From contig CM065299.1 of assembly GCA_032871835.1 (NCBI GenBank), positions 29,529,074 through 29,593,073 on the forward strand: 64,000 nucleotides of DNA, written 5' to 3'. This stretch comes from Dipteronia dyeriana (taxonomy: Eukaryota > Streptophyta > Magnoliopsida > Sapindales > Sapindaceae). This document shows, in pieces, positions 22,690-34,699 of this stretch; within the stretch, counting starts at the first letter, position 1; each line of letters begins with the position of its first letter. Made by a program: the position numbers and the translations under genes. Below the pieces are notes generated by a model, which was not told where the DNA came from, made no database searches, and saw only the letters and a program-made list of their open reading frames with translations.

Positions 22690-25600
22690 ATTTTTGTGCC
22701 TCTATTACTAGGAAACCCACTCGATGGATACTTGATAGTGAGGCCAGTAATCATATGGTTTGTTAGGCCACATGTCTCACTAACAGTTTTCCTATCACTA
22801 ACCGTTTTGGGCACCTACCAAACGGTGCTCTTACTGTCATAACACATATTGGGAGTGTCTGATTTTCACCATATTTTGCCATATTTTATCCTTTATAATG
22901 TTCTTTGTGTTCCTTCATTCCAATTAAACTTGATCTCTATAGGCAAACTTTTCAATCATCCTCATTATTTTACCACTTTTACTAATAATACTTGTATGAT
23001 ACAGGACCAACAATCGAGGAAGATGATTGGGATGGGAACTAAACAAGGACTCTACCACATTGATACTTCGAAGAAAACTGAGTGTCATATGGCAACTATG
23101 GGCTCCAATCCTCTTTCTCAGCTTTGGCATTAACGTCTTGGCCACCTTTCAAACAATAATTTTCATTTGCTTTCTAATATTGTTCAATAGATTAAATTTT
23201 GTGATGTTAAAAATTGTTTAATTTGCCGATTGGCTAAGCAAACTCATTCTCAATTTCCATTAAGTTCTATTGATACTCATTCACCATTTGAATTAATTTA
23301 TGTTGATATTTGGGGAGGATATCATGTTCCTTCCATTAATGGTGCATGATAGTTTCTCACTATTGTAGATGATTACACTCGTTGCACTTGGGTATACTTG
23401 ATGCATCATAAATCTGATACTTCTCATTATCTTCTTTCATTAATCTTGTCGAAACACAATTCACTACTAAAGTTAAAATTCTTTACAGTGATAATGGCCC
23501 ATAGTTTACATTAATCAATTTTTTTTTCTAATAAAGGTATTTATCAACAAACCAGTTGTGTCTCCACCCCACAACAAAATGGGGTAGCCGAGAGGAAACA
23601 TCGACATCTCATCAATGTGGCTCGAGTACTACTCTTTCAACCTAATCTTTCCAAAAGATTTTAGGGGTGATGCTATTTTGACTGTAACCAACCTAATCAA
23701 TCCCACACCCATGCCTTATGAGATGTTTTTTCACAATTCACCTTTATATGATCATTTGCGTGTATTCATGTGCTTTTGTTTTGCTTCCACACATCATAAT
23801 CGTCCCACCAAGTTTGATGCCCGAGCTACCCGATGTCTCTTCTTTAGCTATCACTATGGAAAAAAGGGTTATCGCATGTATGATCTTGTGACGGGTAAAG
23901 TTTTTGTTTCTCGAGATGTCATTTTTCATGAGCATATTTTTCTATTCACACCTTCTGTTGTAGATTCGTCCCTTATTTTTCCCAATCCATAAGAAATTTC
24001 TTCAGATGATCCTCTATTTTCCTGTATAGTTGATATTGGTCGAACACTAGATTCTAACAACACAATTGACATAACTCAAACACCAGATCAAACATAATAT
24101 CTTGATACTGATGTTCACTATGATCTCTTAAACAATGATGATAGTACTCGAATGTCCCTCGCTTCAGTACCTATTGAGCTCTCTACCTCACCAGGTAATC
24201 TTACCACCATTACTATACCTATTCCTCCTCATTTTTCGTATACGGTCCCTGTTCCTACTCGACTTACTCGTGTTATACATGCACCCAGTTATCTTCGTGA
24301 CTATCACGTTGGCATCTCTCTCTCTTCACGTTTCCCCTCATCTTCCAACTCAGTTGTGGTACAGGTATTACTTATCCTCTTTCTCATATTCTTTCTTATA
24401 CTCGTTTATCTCCTCAACATCGTGCTTTTACCATTTCTCTTATGACGAGACAGAACCTTGTTCTTTTTCGCATGCTGTTAAAGATCCTAAATGGTGTCTT
24501 GCTATGCAACAAGAGATCGATGCTCTTGAAACAAATAAGACTTGGTCCCTTCAACCTTTGCCACTGGGAAAGAAAGTTGTTGGATGCAAGTGGGTCTATA
24601 AGATCAAACTTAACCCATATGGGTTAGTTGAACATTACAAAGCCCGATTGGTAGCCAAAGGCTACAATTAAGTTGAGGGGTTAGATTACCGTGAGACATT
24701 TGCACCGATTGCCAAGTTCAACTTCTTCTTACGGTTGTTACTGCTTAAAACTGGTATTTACATCAGCTTGATGTCAACAACGCCTTCCTCCATGGTGACC
24801 TTAATAAAGATGTCTTTATGTCTCTTCCGCTAGGTTACAAACGAAAGGGGGAGACTCAAGTTTGTAAACTCCACAAATCATTGTATGGGCTCAAGCAAGC
24901 CTCTAGACAATGGCTCATTAAGTTGTCAACAACACTTAAGCAAGCCGGATTTCGTCAATCCAATACAGATTATTCTTTGTTCATCCGAACCTGTGACAAT
25001 AAATTTACAACAGTTCTAATCTATGTGGATGATGTTATTTTGGCAGGAAACAATTTGCATGATATTGAGGCTACCAAGTTATTTCTTAAGACGTAGTTTA
25101 AATTGAAGGACTTGGGGCAACTTAAATACTTTATAGGGATCGAAGTAGCTCAATCTAACATGGGAATTGTCTTATCACAACGAAAGTATGCCCTTGAAAT
25201 CCTTGAAGACGCAGGCTACCTTTGCTCAAAGCTTACTTCATGTCCAATGGACCAGAATTTGTATTTGAACAAGTCTGATGGTGATCATCTTAGTGACCTA
25301 TCCTCATACAGAAGACTTCTTGGACGACTCATTTACCAAACAAACACATGTGTTCAGTCCATATATTGAGCCGATTCATGGATAAACCTCGTATACCACA
25401 TATGGAAGCTGCTCACAGAGTATTGCGACACATCAAAGGCAGTCCAGGTCAAGGTATATTTTTCTCAGCCAATAGTCCAATTTAATTAAATGCATTTTGT
25501 GATACAGATTGGGCACGATGTAGAGAAACTAGAAGATCTATCACAGGTTATTGTATTTTTCTTGGAAAATCACTAGTTTCTTAGAAGACTAAAAAGCAAA

Positions 25601-25980
25601 TGATTGTATCAAGATACAGTGTGGAGGCAGAATACCATTCTATGGCAGCAACTTGTTGTGAGATTACATGATTAAATATATCTTTCAAGACCAAGGAATT
25701 AAACATTCACATACAACCAAGCTATATCGTGACAATCTAACAGATATCCATATTGTGTCAAATCTGATATTTTTTTAGAGAACAAAACACATAGAGATCG
25801 ATTGCCATTTGGTTCGAGAAAAGATTCAAGAAGAAGTAATTCAAACGGCTCACATATCTACTTCAAATCAACCAGCAGACATCCTTACCAAAGCCTTGAG
25901 TTCTTCACAGCTCTTAACTTTACTTGGCAAGTTAGGAATCATTAACATACATTCCAACTTAAGCGGGTGTGTTAAAGATA
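22690..25980 (+). pseudogene. copia pol (protease, integrase, RT, RNase H)
   Basis: Protease WILDSEASNHM (about 22,718-22,750; a Glu stands where DSGAS has Gly). GAG-pre-integrase LWH then RLGHLSNNNFHL (about 23,125). Integrase VDDYTRCTWVYL and [19 protein letters not shown] (to about 23,630), then the 23,615-23,992 post-integrase frame. RT: KWVYKIKLNPYGLVEHYKAR (about 24,590-24,650), [12 protein letters not shown] (about 24,880) and the catalytic [10 protein letters not shown] (about 25,020). RNase [19 protein letters not shown] (about 25,503) and a C-terminal stretch to 25,980. Stops and frameshifts at each junction make it inactive. Confidence 0.93.
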
Positions 25981-27103
25981 GCGAAGTCAACTAGAATTGA
26001 TCTATTTGTATTTCAATCAATCATAGATTGAGGGCCAGTTTGATATTATTTTGGCTTTTAAAATAATCACTGTTAATTGTATTGAAGAAATAATTTGTTG
26101 TGAAGATAATCAAACAAATGTTTGGTTAATACTGCTATTTAAACTGCTGTGGATTTAAAAACAGTATTCATGTGTTTGGTAAAATTTATCTTTAATTGTT
26201 GTGATCTTACATAATGACTAAAACAGACATGAAATTGATTTATCAAGCAAATCAATTTTTTTTTCTTTCACATCTCTCAATCTCAAACTCTCATGGTAAC
26301 CGAAAAATATAGGGTTCTAGATTTAACAACACCAAGTCTAAAAAGATAAAAAAAAAAAAAAAATTGGATGCTTTTTCCTTTACTCCTTTATTTTTTTTCA
26401 TTATAATATTCTTCGATTTCTTTTACTTTACATATGGATACCTATATTATAACACTTTAATCTTTTTCACTTTTTTTTTTATATTTTTTATTGATTGTAT
26501 TTTTGGATGAGTTGGTGATGGTAAAGAAGAAAAATGGTAGAGAATAAGAAATAGATGGCGAAAAAGATGAGTTTCAGGGTTTTGTTCTAAGTTCTAAGTT
26601 TGGGTGTTTGTTCCGGAACTGGGTTGAGAAGATGAACAAATTATTTTTAAAAATCTTTAATTAATCTTATATTTAATCAATGATGAACAAATAAAATTGA
26701 AACATATTAAATTAAACATAAGATATATTTGTATTTTTATTAAGTGAATATGGATATGTGGGTCTTTAAAAAGATTCATTAAATCTAACAGCATAATCTA
26801 TCATTATCACTTTATAAAAGTAACCCCCACTTATTTCTTAAAATTGGTGTCAAATCAATCCAGATTCTCAAATAATCACATTTGGAAATTTTATCAAACT
26901 TTTTTTTTTATGTCAAAATTATTAAATAATCAGATTTTAACATCTCAAAAACAATACCAAATGGGACCTGATTCTTTCTTCATTTATAAATTAGGCAAGT
27001 ATTGTATCTAGACTATATAGGATCTTGATTTCCTCTTGTATTTTCTTGTCTAAAATATCATGTATAGATCAATTCAAAAACAATTACAGAAATATTCTTT
27101 TCA
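25970..27103 (+). repeat. 3' LTR of the copia element, split by a MITE
   Basis: LTR halves 25,970-26,031 and 26,969-27,103 align to the 5' LTR. The 937-bp insert between them is the Harbinger-like element. Confidence 0.9.
26032..26968. mobile_element. Harbinger/Tourist-like MITE, TSD TGA
   Basis: Ends GGGCCAGTTTGATATTATTTT and, reversed from the right, GGTCCCATTTGGTATTGTTTT form an inverted repeat. The 3-bp TSD TGA is at 26,029-26,031 and 26,969-26,971. The intact 5' LTR shows the empty site. Termini and 3-bp TSD fit the PIF/Harbinger class (usual target TWA). There is no transposase frame. Confidence 0.82.
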
Positions 27104-27430
27104 CCACGTATTAAGAATGTATACATTAAATCCATATGGACCATGTTTATGCACTATCCACATGAAAAGTTATTTTTTTATGTACCCATGTGAAAGTTTT
27201 TTATTTAACATATATAAACTTACGGCGTCTCCATCCACATGGTCTGTACATATTCATGTGAAAGCTTTTTATATATATATGGGTTATTTTTGGATAAAAC
27301 ATTACACGATATAATAATATTTGATTATATATGATTGTATGTGATCACAAATGTATATAATGATTTTACATATGAATTGTATGTGATTATTTAATTAAAG
27401 TATTATGATCGCATGTTAAAACATATAATT
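27104..27430. repeat. dispersed CATGTGAAAG words; no gene
   Basis: Imperfect copies of a short word (CCATGTGAAAGxTTTTTTAT) recur at roughly 50-80 bp intervals and continue into the 499-bp duplication. No coding region is supported. Confidence 0.5.
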
Positions 27431-28429
27431 ACATATTAGTTAATGTGATTATATAAAAGAAGACATATTGACAATCATAAAATTTTATGTTGTACCATGT
27501 ATGTTGCACCAAAGGCAGCCTTATATATATATATACCATGTGAAAGGATTTTTTTATTTTTTATTTTTATGTTTTATATATACCCATGTGAATATGTGAT
27601 AATTTTAAAATATTTATTTACGCAAAATGATAAAGTCCACGTAGTCGTGGCCGTCGTGGGGTATATAAAAACGAGGCAATCAGGAAACATCACATGAGAA
27701 AAAGGAAAAAATAAATTAAGGTGAAAGAATCATTCGGGGATTGTCTGTATTGTTTATTAATCATAAAAAAGTTTCATTTTACTTTATAAACAATTTATTA
27801 TTATTATTTTATTTTTTAAAATTAATTCTTATTATTTTAAATTAGATCAAAATGGTGTCACTAAATTGTACAGTTAAGCATATCTCATTTAAAATATTAA
27901 GAGTCAATAACATATTTTGATGAGCTTTTACATATTAGTTAATGTGATTATATAAAAGAAGACATAGTCACAATCATAAAATTTTATGTTGTACCATGTA
28001 CGTTACACCAAAGGCAGCCTTTTATATATATATACCATGTGAAAGGATTTTTTTATTTTTTATTTTTATGTTTTATATATATCCATGTGAATATGTGATA
28101 ATTTTAAAATATTTATTTACTCAAAATGACAAAGTCCATGTAGTCGTGGCCGTCGTGGGGTATATAAAAACGAGGCAATCAGGAAGCATCACATGAGAAA
28201 AAGGAAAAAATAAATTAAGGTGAAAGAAACATTTGGGGATTGTCTGTATTGTTTATTAAGCATAAAAAAGTTTCATTTTACTTTATAAACAATTTATTCT
28301 TATTATTTTATTTTTTAAAATTAATTCTTATTATTTTAAATTAGATCAAAATGGTGTCACTAAATTGTACAGTTATGCATATCTCATTTAAAATATTAAG
28401 AGTCAATAACATATTTTGATGAGCTTTTA
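27431..28429 (+). repeat. tandem duplication, two 499-bp units
   Basis: Units 27,431-27,929 and 27,930-28,429 are nearly identical (differences include GACATATTGACA versus GACATAGTCACA). Each contains the only GC-rich patch nearby (GTCGTGGCCGTCGTGGGG) followed by TATATAAAAACGAGG, a promoter-like TATA box, at about 27,660 and 28,160. The 66-codon frame in each unit differs at a few residues and has no recognisable motif. A recent unequal event is the simplest origin. Confidence 0.93.
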
Positions 28430-29395
28430 ATAGCGCCAAATTTGAATAACCGATAAAATGTTCTTGAATCGACTTCACTTTTCTTTTTTCCTTAAAATTG
28501 CTTTTAAGAAAAACAATTTTTTTTTCTTCCTCTTTTTCTCTAGAAAACGAAAATTCTCTAAAAAAAATAGTAATAAATTTTTGAGACGAAGAGGAGGAAT
28601 CGACGGAACAAAAAAAAATACAAAAGAACACAATTCCGAATGAAAATAACTTGAAGAAAATTTCAAAATTAAATCTCGAACAAAAGAAATAAGTCTCGGA
28701 CATTAAATTTCAATCAAATGCTTAAAAAGAACGCTTTACTTATTTTTGTATTTGTGTGTGAGTGATATTTTTATCGATTAACATATTTTAGATCCTATTA
28801 AAACTGTTATTATTAACAAGTTAGTATCACAAAATCACCCCAAAAAATGTTAATAAATTTTATGAACCCTATGAAAAATAACTTAATTAGACTTAAATTA
28901 GCTTTTATGTTACTTGTAAGGACTTTTATAATGGGGAATTATATGAGTTCTTCTATATTTTTTTGAATTATCTAAATTTTTTAACTATTTTTCCCTTTTT
29001 CACTGGTGTGATCCTTATGTTGTAAAAAACATATCAATATATTGGTTCTTTCATGAGTCAACCGTTAATCAAATTTAACATTTCTAAAGATACTTTTGTC
29101 TTTAAGCTTAAAACATACTACATGTCAACGAAAATAAAGAATTTTTTAATTTTTTTTAAATAATACAAAATAAAATAAATACTTAATTGCAAATTATATA
29201 CAAAAAAGTCAAAAAATTAATTAAAAAATCAAAAATAAATAAATAAAAATTGAAAAATAAGAGATAGATCTCCATCGTCTATCTCTGAGATGGGCGGTAG
29301 AGATCAGAAAATCTACGGCATGCCTCCAGAAATCCACGATGTACAAAAAGTAACAATTAAAAAAATGCAAATTAACATCTATGAAAATAAACTAA
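28430..29395. other. AT-rich spacer; no gene seen
   Basis: Long A and T runs produce short frames on both strands without family motifs. Position 29,270-29,335 is richer in GC (TCTCCATCGTCTATCTCTGAG), but no feature is supported. Confidence 0.55.
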
Positions 29396-29434
29396 GGTGT
29401 GTCTAAACAACCTACAGGAGAGCGAATGAGTTGT
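29396..29434 (+). repeat. dispersed repeat A, copy 1, left fragment
   Basis: GTGTGTCTAAACAACCTAC.. up to the gypsy insertion aligns with the start of repeat A copy 2 near 49,671 (GTGTGTCTATAACCTAGAG). The last five bases, GTTGT, are the gypsy TSD. Confidence 0.7.
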
Positions 29435-30324
29435 TGTTGACGTCGATTTCTGGATGTGTGAGAAATTGCCAACAAGGATTGGATTTTAGCTGTGATTTCA
29501 AAGAGAAAGAGAAAAAGAAAAAGAAAGTAATCGGACGCAAGTTTTTTAATGGTAAAACACTGATGGCCGGAGAAACATCTACGGGTGGTTGAATGATCAA
29601 CCAAGCCAAAATCCACTATGAAATAATAAAAATACAATTCTTGATCTCTCTTTCTTTTCTCCGTGTTTTTCTATGATTGCCCTAAATCCCTTTTGTGATG
29701 AGATTATGGGTCTATTTATATGTTTATAGAACTCTAATCTGTTTTGTACAAGTAATAGAAGATCTTTGTATTTGATTATGATTATTTACTTGCTTGAAGC
29801 TGATTGTCTTTTTTCCTGTTTCGGAGTCTTGTAATGAGATCGAATGAGACTCTAGTAATGTAGTCCAATTAGGACTTATTTCCTTGTAAAAGCGTAGTCG
29901 TTTTGAAGAAATAATTATTGGGAACCTTTCCTGCTTAATATCCTGTTCTTAATGGGATTCCTTTTTTATATGGATATCTTTGTGTATTTTAATGACTTGA
30001 TCTGTGTGAGCTATGCGCTGGGCTTTTTATTCTGTTTTCTTCATGTTTGTCCCGAGTAAGGACAATACCTGCTGGTCCCGAGTAACATCATTTGATCCCG
30101 AGTAGAAATGTCATTTAACCAGTCCCAGCTGTCATTAACTGATCCCGAGTAGTATATGACGTCGATTGACCCTGAGTAGGTTTTGTTCAACATCTGCTTA
30201 CTCGGGTTTTCTCTTCTTCGGTGATGTCTTGTAGGATATTTTCTGAATGTCTATTCGGATGTCCACCTGGAAATTTATCCTCTTTGTTGATGATGTGTAC
30301 GTACGATAAAATTCACATATGACA
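29435..30324 (-). repeat. 3' LTR of the gypsy element
   Basis: 890 bp. TATA box on the element strand near 29,711-29,722 (ATATAAATAGACCC). U3 carries a cluster of TCCCGAGTA words (about 30,050-30,200). Flanked on the left by the TSD GTTGT. Confidence 0.93.
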
Positions 30325-30905
30325 ATACCCCTTAAAAATATTTTTGCTGAACAGGGTTTTATTTCGGGCAAAAGTATTTTAATCAGTTTTTTAATATCTT
30401 TTCAGTGCCCGAGTAAATGTCTTGTCATAATGGCGTGTCTTAATGGTGACCCTGTAAATTCGATTTGCCTCCTCACGCCAGATCTTTAATTATGGCGACG
30501 TTTTGAAGTTCTGACGGCGGGAACCCGTTCTCTTTTTGACACGTGTCCCTTGCCTCTTCATTTTTCGATATCATTTATGAGAAACGATCTACACGTTTCC
30601 CCATACGCCGCCTACGTCATCAAACCTCATCATCATTTTTTCCTGTCTTGAGATTCTAGGGTTTCGTGCTATCATCTCTTTAAATTCTTCACTAAGAGAT
30701 AGTGTTGGTTCATTCTCAAAAAATTTCAGCGGAAAAAAATTCTCAAACCCAGATTTCTCTACGCAGAAGGTTACGATTCTCCGTTGAAGTTCTTGCATCA
30801 ATTTTTATTCAATGTTAGTTTTAATGGAGCCAACATCTCATCTTCATCTCTGTACTATAGCTTTTGAAGCATTAGATCATGGGGACTTTCAATTAGTTTC
30901 CTACA

Positions 30906-33585
30906 TTTGAAGATTGTTGGGAGATCCCCCTTGATGAGCCTCCATTTTTAGAAGTTGATGTTTCTGGGATTCACCTTAACGTCACTTTTAGTCCTATATC
31001 CAGTTCTGATTCTTCATCTAGTTCTGAATCTGATGTTTCTAATCACATGGAACCTCTACAAAGGATGGGGAAACATCAAAGCAAAAGTGAAGTCCACAAG
31101 CACAATTCGGGCAACATTCGGATCAGGGAACAGACTGTTGATGAGAATGATATCGAAAAGGCGTTCAAAATATCTCGCCTTTCTTTCTCTACTACTCGTC
31201 CTAGTGGGTTTGACGCCGAGCCGAATGTATTCGGGGCAGATGAGATAGAAAAGTATCGTGCCCTATTCGATCTGCCCAATTCGGCCACTCTGATTCCGGC
31301 GGGTGGTGAAGCTGCGTGGAATCCTCCCCGGGCATGGTGGCAATCTATGGATCCATGATCTGCTGCGGCGTTACTCTCCCTCTTCAGCCATCCATTGCCT
31401 GGTTTCTGGTTGAAGCAGGGATCGCTCTGGCCCAACTGGCCCCGAACATCTAAAAAATCTTGATGTGCATATGGCACATGTACAACCGGATGAACTTGTC
31501 GCCGCCCTTCCCGAGTGACATCATCCATTTCTTTACCCTGAGGCAGTTTGGCAAGACAAACCTATTTTCTCATGTCTAATTAGCCAGACTGTTGGGTCCA
31601 TGAGAGGACAAAAGTGAATCGGGGAGCTGACATCTCTGATGACCCTAAAAAGAGGGGTTTCATATGGGGATTCCCTACATCCAACAAGTTCTGGAAAAAC
31701 AGTTTATTTTTCATAGAACGGAGTCTCAGGCTTGATGTCACCGTTACAACTGGGGATACTCGGACGGTGTTGAAAGTTCCCTGTTTCTTCTGTTCTCCCG
31801 AGATATGGAATAAGAAGAAAATTGATTACAGCGATACTGAGCTGACCAGACTTGCTCGGGCAGCAGTTCACACTTTGGAAAAGAGGAGCAATACTTATCT
31901 TTTTACTGAGTCGAAGATGATAGAGTTCAGCTTCTTCAAACAGATTTTGGGCCACCGCAGGCGATGTAAGTGATCTTTGTGGCCCTCTTTCTGTTATTAT
32001 TGTTTTGCTTTTATATTCTGACGTGATTTTTCCTTTTTAAGTATACGACACGGATACCATCTACGACCTCAAAGCTCGCCAAGTGAGGTCTATTCTTCAG
32101 GCGAGTCAAAAAGAAGTTTCTCGTCAGAGCAATGATGGCATTACCCCACCTGAGTCTGGCAAGTTCCTGAATATGTCCCCGAGGATGTCGTTCAGCCGAC
32201 CGTTGGGGAGACTAGTGGTCCAAGTGGCCCGACCGATACTCAACTGCCTGATGACGGGGAAAGGCAGAGTGAAGGTCTTATTGAGAAGCCTATCAGACGG
32301 TCAGACGCCGGTGATGGAGGTAATACCTCCGTAGGACAAGCACCTGCAGATCCTGAATTTTTTGAAGTCTTCCGGGATGAGGCTCAGGAAGATCCTGCAG
32401 CTGATCTCAGCTTCAACCGTTCTCTGGCTGAGAAGCGGAAGGCGGTCAGCTCTCCAACTCACCCTCTCAAGGTCCCTCGGGTGGTCTCATTCATCGACTC
32501 CAGTGATGAAGATATTATGGCTGACATTCCCCCGAGCGTTGATGTTGGAGCATCGGCGGATGCGGAGACTTCGAAGCAGAACAGAGGTTCCCCTCCCCCC
32601 GAGGTTGAAGATCAAGGGGCTGAACTCTCGGGGGTTCCTTCATATCCTTCTCCCCAGTATATGCTGCAGGAGATGTCATCCGGTAGGGCTTTTATTGGGG
32701 AAGACCGCTGGATTTGTTTTCGGGATGGCTCCCTGACAGACCGTATTCGGAACGTTTTTAACGGTGCATCTTATGTAAGTTGTCCTTAACTTCTTTAATT
32801 GTTTTGCTCATTTTTCTTGCTAGATTTTTAATTAAAACTTCTTTATAGATGGTGGTCGAGTTCGCTGAGCTGGTTCAGACGCAGCAACATCAAGCTGATA
32901 GAATAAGGCGTCTCGAAGCTCAGCTGAAGGAAAATGAGGATAGCCATGCTCGGGTTGAAAAGGCTTATCAACAAGAGGTTGGTTCTACCCAAGTTTTTAC
33001 CACCACTGTCTGGCGAAGCAGATGGAGGTCGAGGAGAGGGCTTCTTCTGCAGAAGAGAAGGCTACATCACTTCAAAACTTATTGTCTTCTACCCAAGAAT
33101 CAATGCTTAAGGCCGAGCAAGAAGCAGAGCAGTCCAAGTCGGCATATGAACAGAAGATCGAGGACTTGGAACGCCAAGCTCTGACAGTTGAATCCCTATC
33201 TAAAGAGGCTATGCTGGAACTTGAAGTCCAGGGGGTTGATCGTTTTAAAAGATCCCCTGCCTAAGATGCCTTTCTCCTTCGGGAGTTTCAGCAAGGGCTA
33301 GTTTCAGCTGGCGAGTTCTTTAAAGTTAAGAATATGGCGACTGAGAAGGCCCGAACCAACTGGGAGCTGTCAATCAAACATCATGTGGATCGGTCCTTGG
33401 AATCTCTTCAGACTCAGATGAAGGAGTGGAGAGCTTACTTCCGTACGCAAGGCAAAGAGCACCATTCTATGCATTTGGAGGTTCCATCTGAGCACTCCCT
33501 CTCTATTTTTTACGCCAGTCAAGAGTCTGTCGTGGAGGGTGTGGTGCCCGATGTCGGGCCGATCTCAGGAGAAGATTACAGCTAA
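30906..33585 (+). CDS. antisense extra gene of the gypsy element (spliced, damaged)
   Basis: Three exon-like blocks on the strand opposite to gag-pol. Block 1 (about 30,906-31,965) reads FEDCWEIPLDEPPFLEV, a Ser-rich stretch, FSTTRPSGFDAEP, GVTLPLQPSIAWFLVEAGIA, IWHMYNRM and KRGFIWGFPTSNKFW, the pattern of the plant 'putative gypsy-type transposon' domain (Pfam Transposase_28-like, recalled). Block 2 (32,042-32,774) starts YDTDTIYDLKARQVRS. Block 3 (32,849-33,585) is a coiled coil rich in Glu/Gln/Arg ending VGPISGEDYS. Junctions fit GT-AG (GCGAT/GTAAG..TTTTAAG; CTTAT/GTAAG..TTATAG). Stops near 31,358, 31,435 and 33,262 and some frame changes show decay. Its function in the element is unknown. 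Confidence 0.72.
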
Positions 33586-33837
33586 TAGATGGACGATTCG
33601 GTCAACACAATTGATTAGCCTTCTAATGAAAGTCTGCTTCATGAATATGAGATGGTACCCGACCCAAGTATTGGCAAGAGCTCTAAATCCTCCCAATCCT
33701 GACTTTATAGATAGGATTTTTTGTAGAGATTATTTTATACCTGGTAACGATTCTGTAACAATTCTTTTTGTAAATTTTGTAACAATTCTTTTGTAACTAT
33801 TCTGTAAGAATTTAATAAAAGCCTAAGTTAACTATTT

Positions 33838-34200
33838 CTGAAAACCGAGTGGTCTGATCTGATTTTTTGCTCAAGAAATTTCTTTAACTTGACTCTGCTG
33901 CCGAGTATCTTATTAAACTAGGTAACTTCACCGAGTATCTTATTAAACCGGTTGTTACCCGAGTAACTTTAATGCTAAGTATTTTATTAAACTGGTTCTT
34001 GCAATCTTTATGCAAAGTATTTTATTAAATTGGCTAACTCTGATGTTCGGGTAGCTTCACCGAGTATCTTATTGAACCGGTTGACACCCGAATAATTTTA
34101 ATGTCAAGTATCTTATTAAACTGGCTCTTGCAATCTTTATGCCAAGTATCTTATTAAACTGGCTAGTATTATTAACCGAGTCATCTTAAAACAGACAAGT
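33838..34200. repeat. tandem repeats with TATCTTATTAAACTGG words
   Basis: About nine imperfect copies of CAAGTATCTTATTAAACTGG or CCGAGTATCTTATTAAACCGG, alternating with CTTGCAATCTTTATGC, at 25-55 bp spacing. The block lies between the two convergent gene ends of the element. The word CCGAGTA also recurs in the LTR U3. Confidence 0.85.
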
Positions 34201-34699
34201 AGGTTTATACTTATGTTTCATACAATGTTGCTACCCGAACATTACATCAAGGCTTACTATGATCATATGTTCGAGTCCTTACGCATTACCGAGGACGTCT
34301 CCCCAATTTTTATGCACAAGAGTTTACCGAATCGTTAAGCTTTTTGAATCGTTTAACACAACTACGCATTTCACAGAAATTTTTCTCGATAGCGTCTCGA
34401 GCTGGTGCATCGGGTTTGCCTTTTTGCTAAGGTCAATTGACCTTGCTCGGTTGTCATGCTCCTTCGAGCTTCTCCGCCCATTCAGGAATTAATGGTCCCG
34501 AGTATTCTATTTGCATGTTCTTATTATCATGTTTGTCTTCCATATGTGATTATCATATGCTTTCTTTCAGAAATCCCGACTTTGATTTTTATTCATAACT
34601 GTAAAATCAACAGTTTAAATTCCACAACTAATATCTAACCTAACTGAAATTGTCCTAACTAGAAAAAAAGAATGAAAAATAATTTAAGGATAAAAAATC

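Larger units (their letters stand above)
21260..27103 (+). mobile_element. Ty1/copia retrotransposon, TSD CCACA/CCACG
   Basis: Short LTRs begin TGTTAAAGA and end ATTCTTTTCA: 21,260-21,475 and 25,970-27,103, the latter enlarged by a MITE. Flanks CCACA (21,255-21,259) and CCACG (27,104-27,108) are the probable TSD. A primer-site-like TGATATCAGAGG follows the 5' LTR and a purine stretch precedes the 3' LTR. The gag-PR-INT-RT-RNase H order is complete but broken by stops. Confidence 0.92.

Noticed and set aside
27497..28196. Two similar 66-codon frames as a duplicated small gene
   Set aside because: The frames follow from the 499-bp DNA duplication, differ at a few residues, consist largely of translated TATA/T-runs, and match no family I know.
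28341..28703. Overlapping frames on both strands rich in Phe/Lys
   Set aside because: Translations of A and T runs with no family features.
31076..31528. 150-codon minus-strand frame within the gypsy element
   Set aside because: It is antisense to the well supported plus-strand extra gene and shows no retroelement motif.
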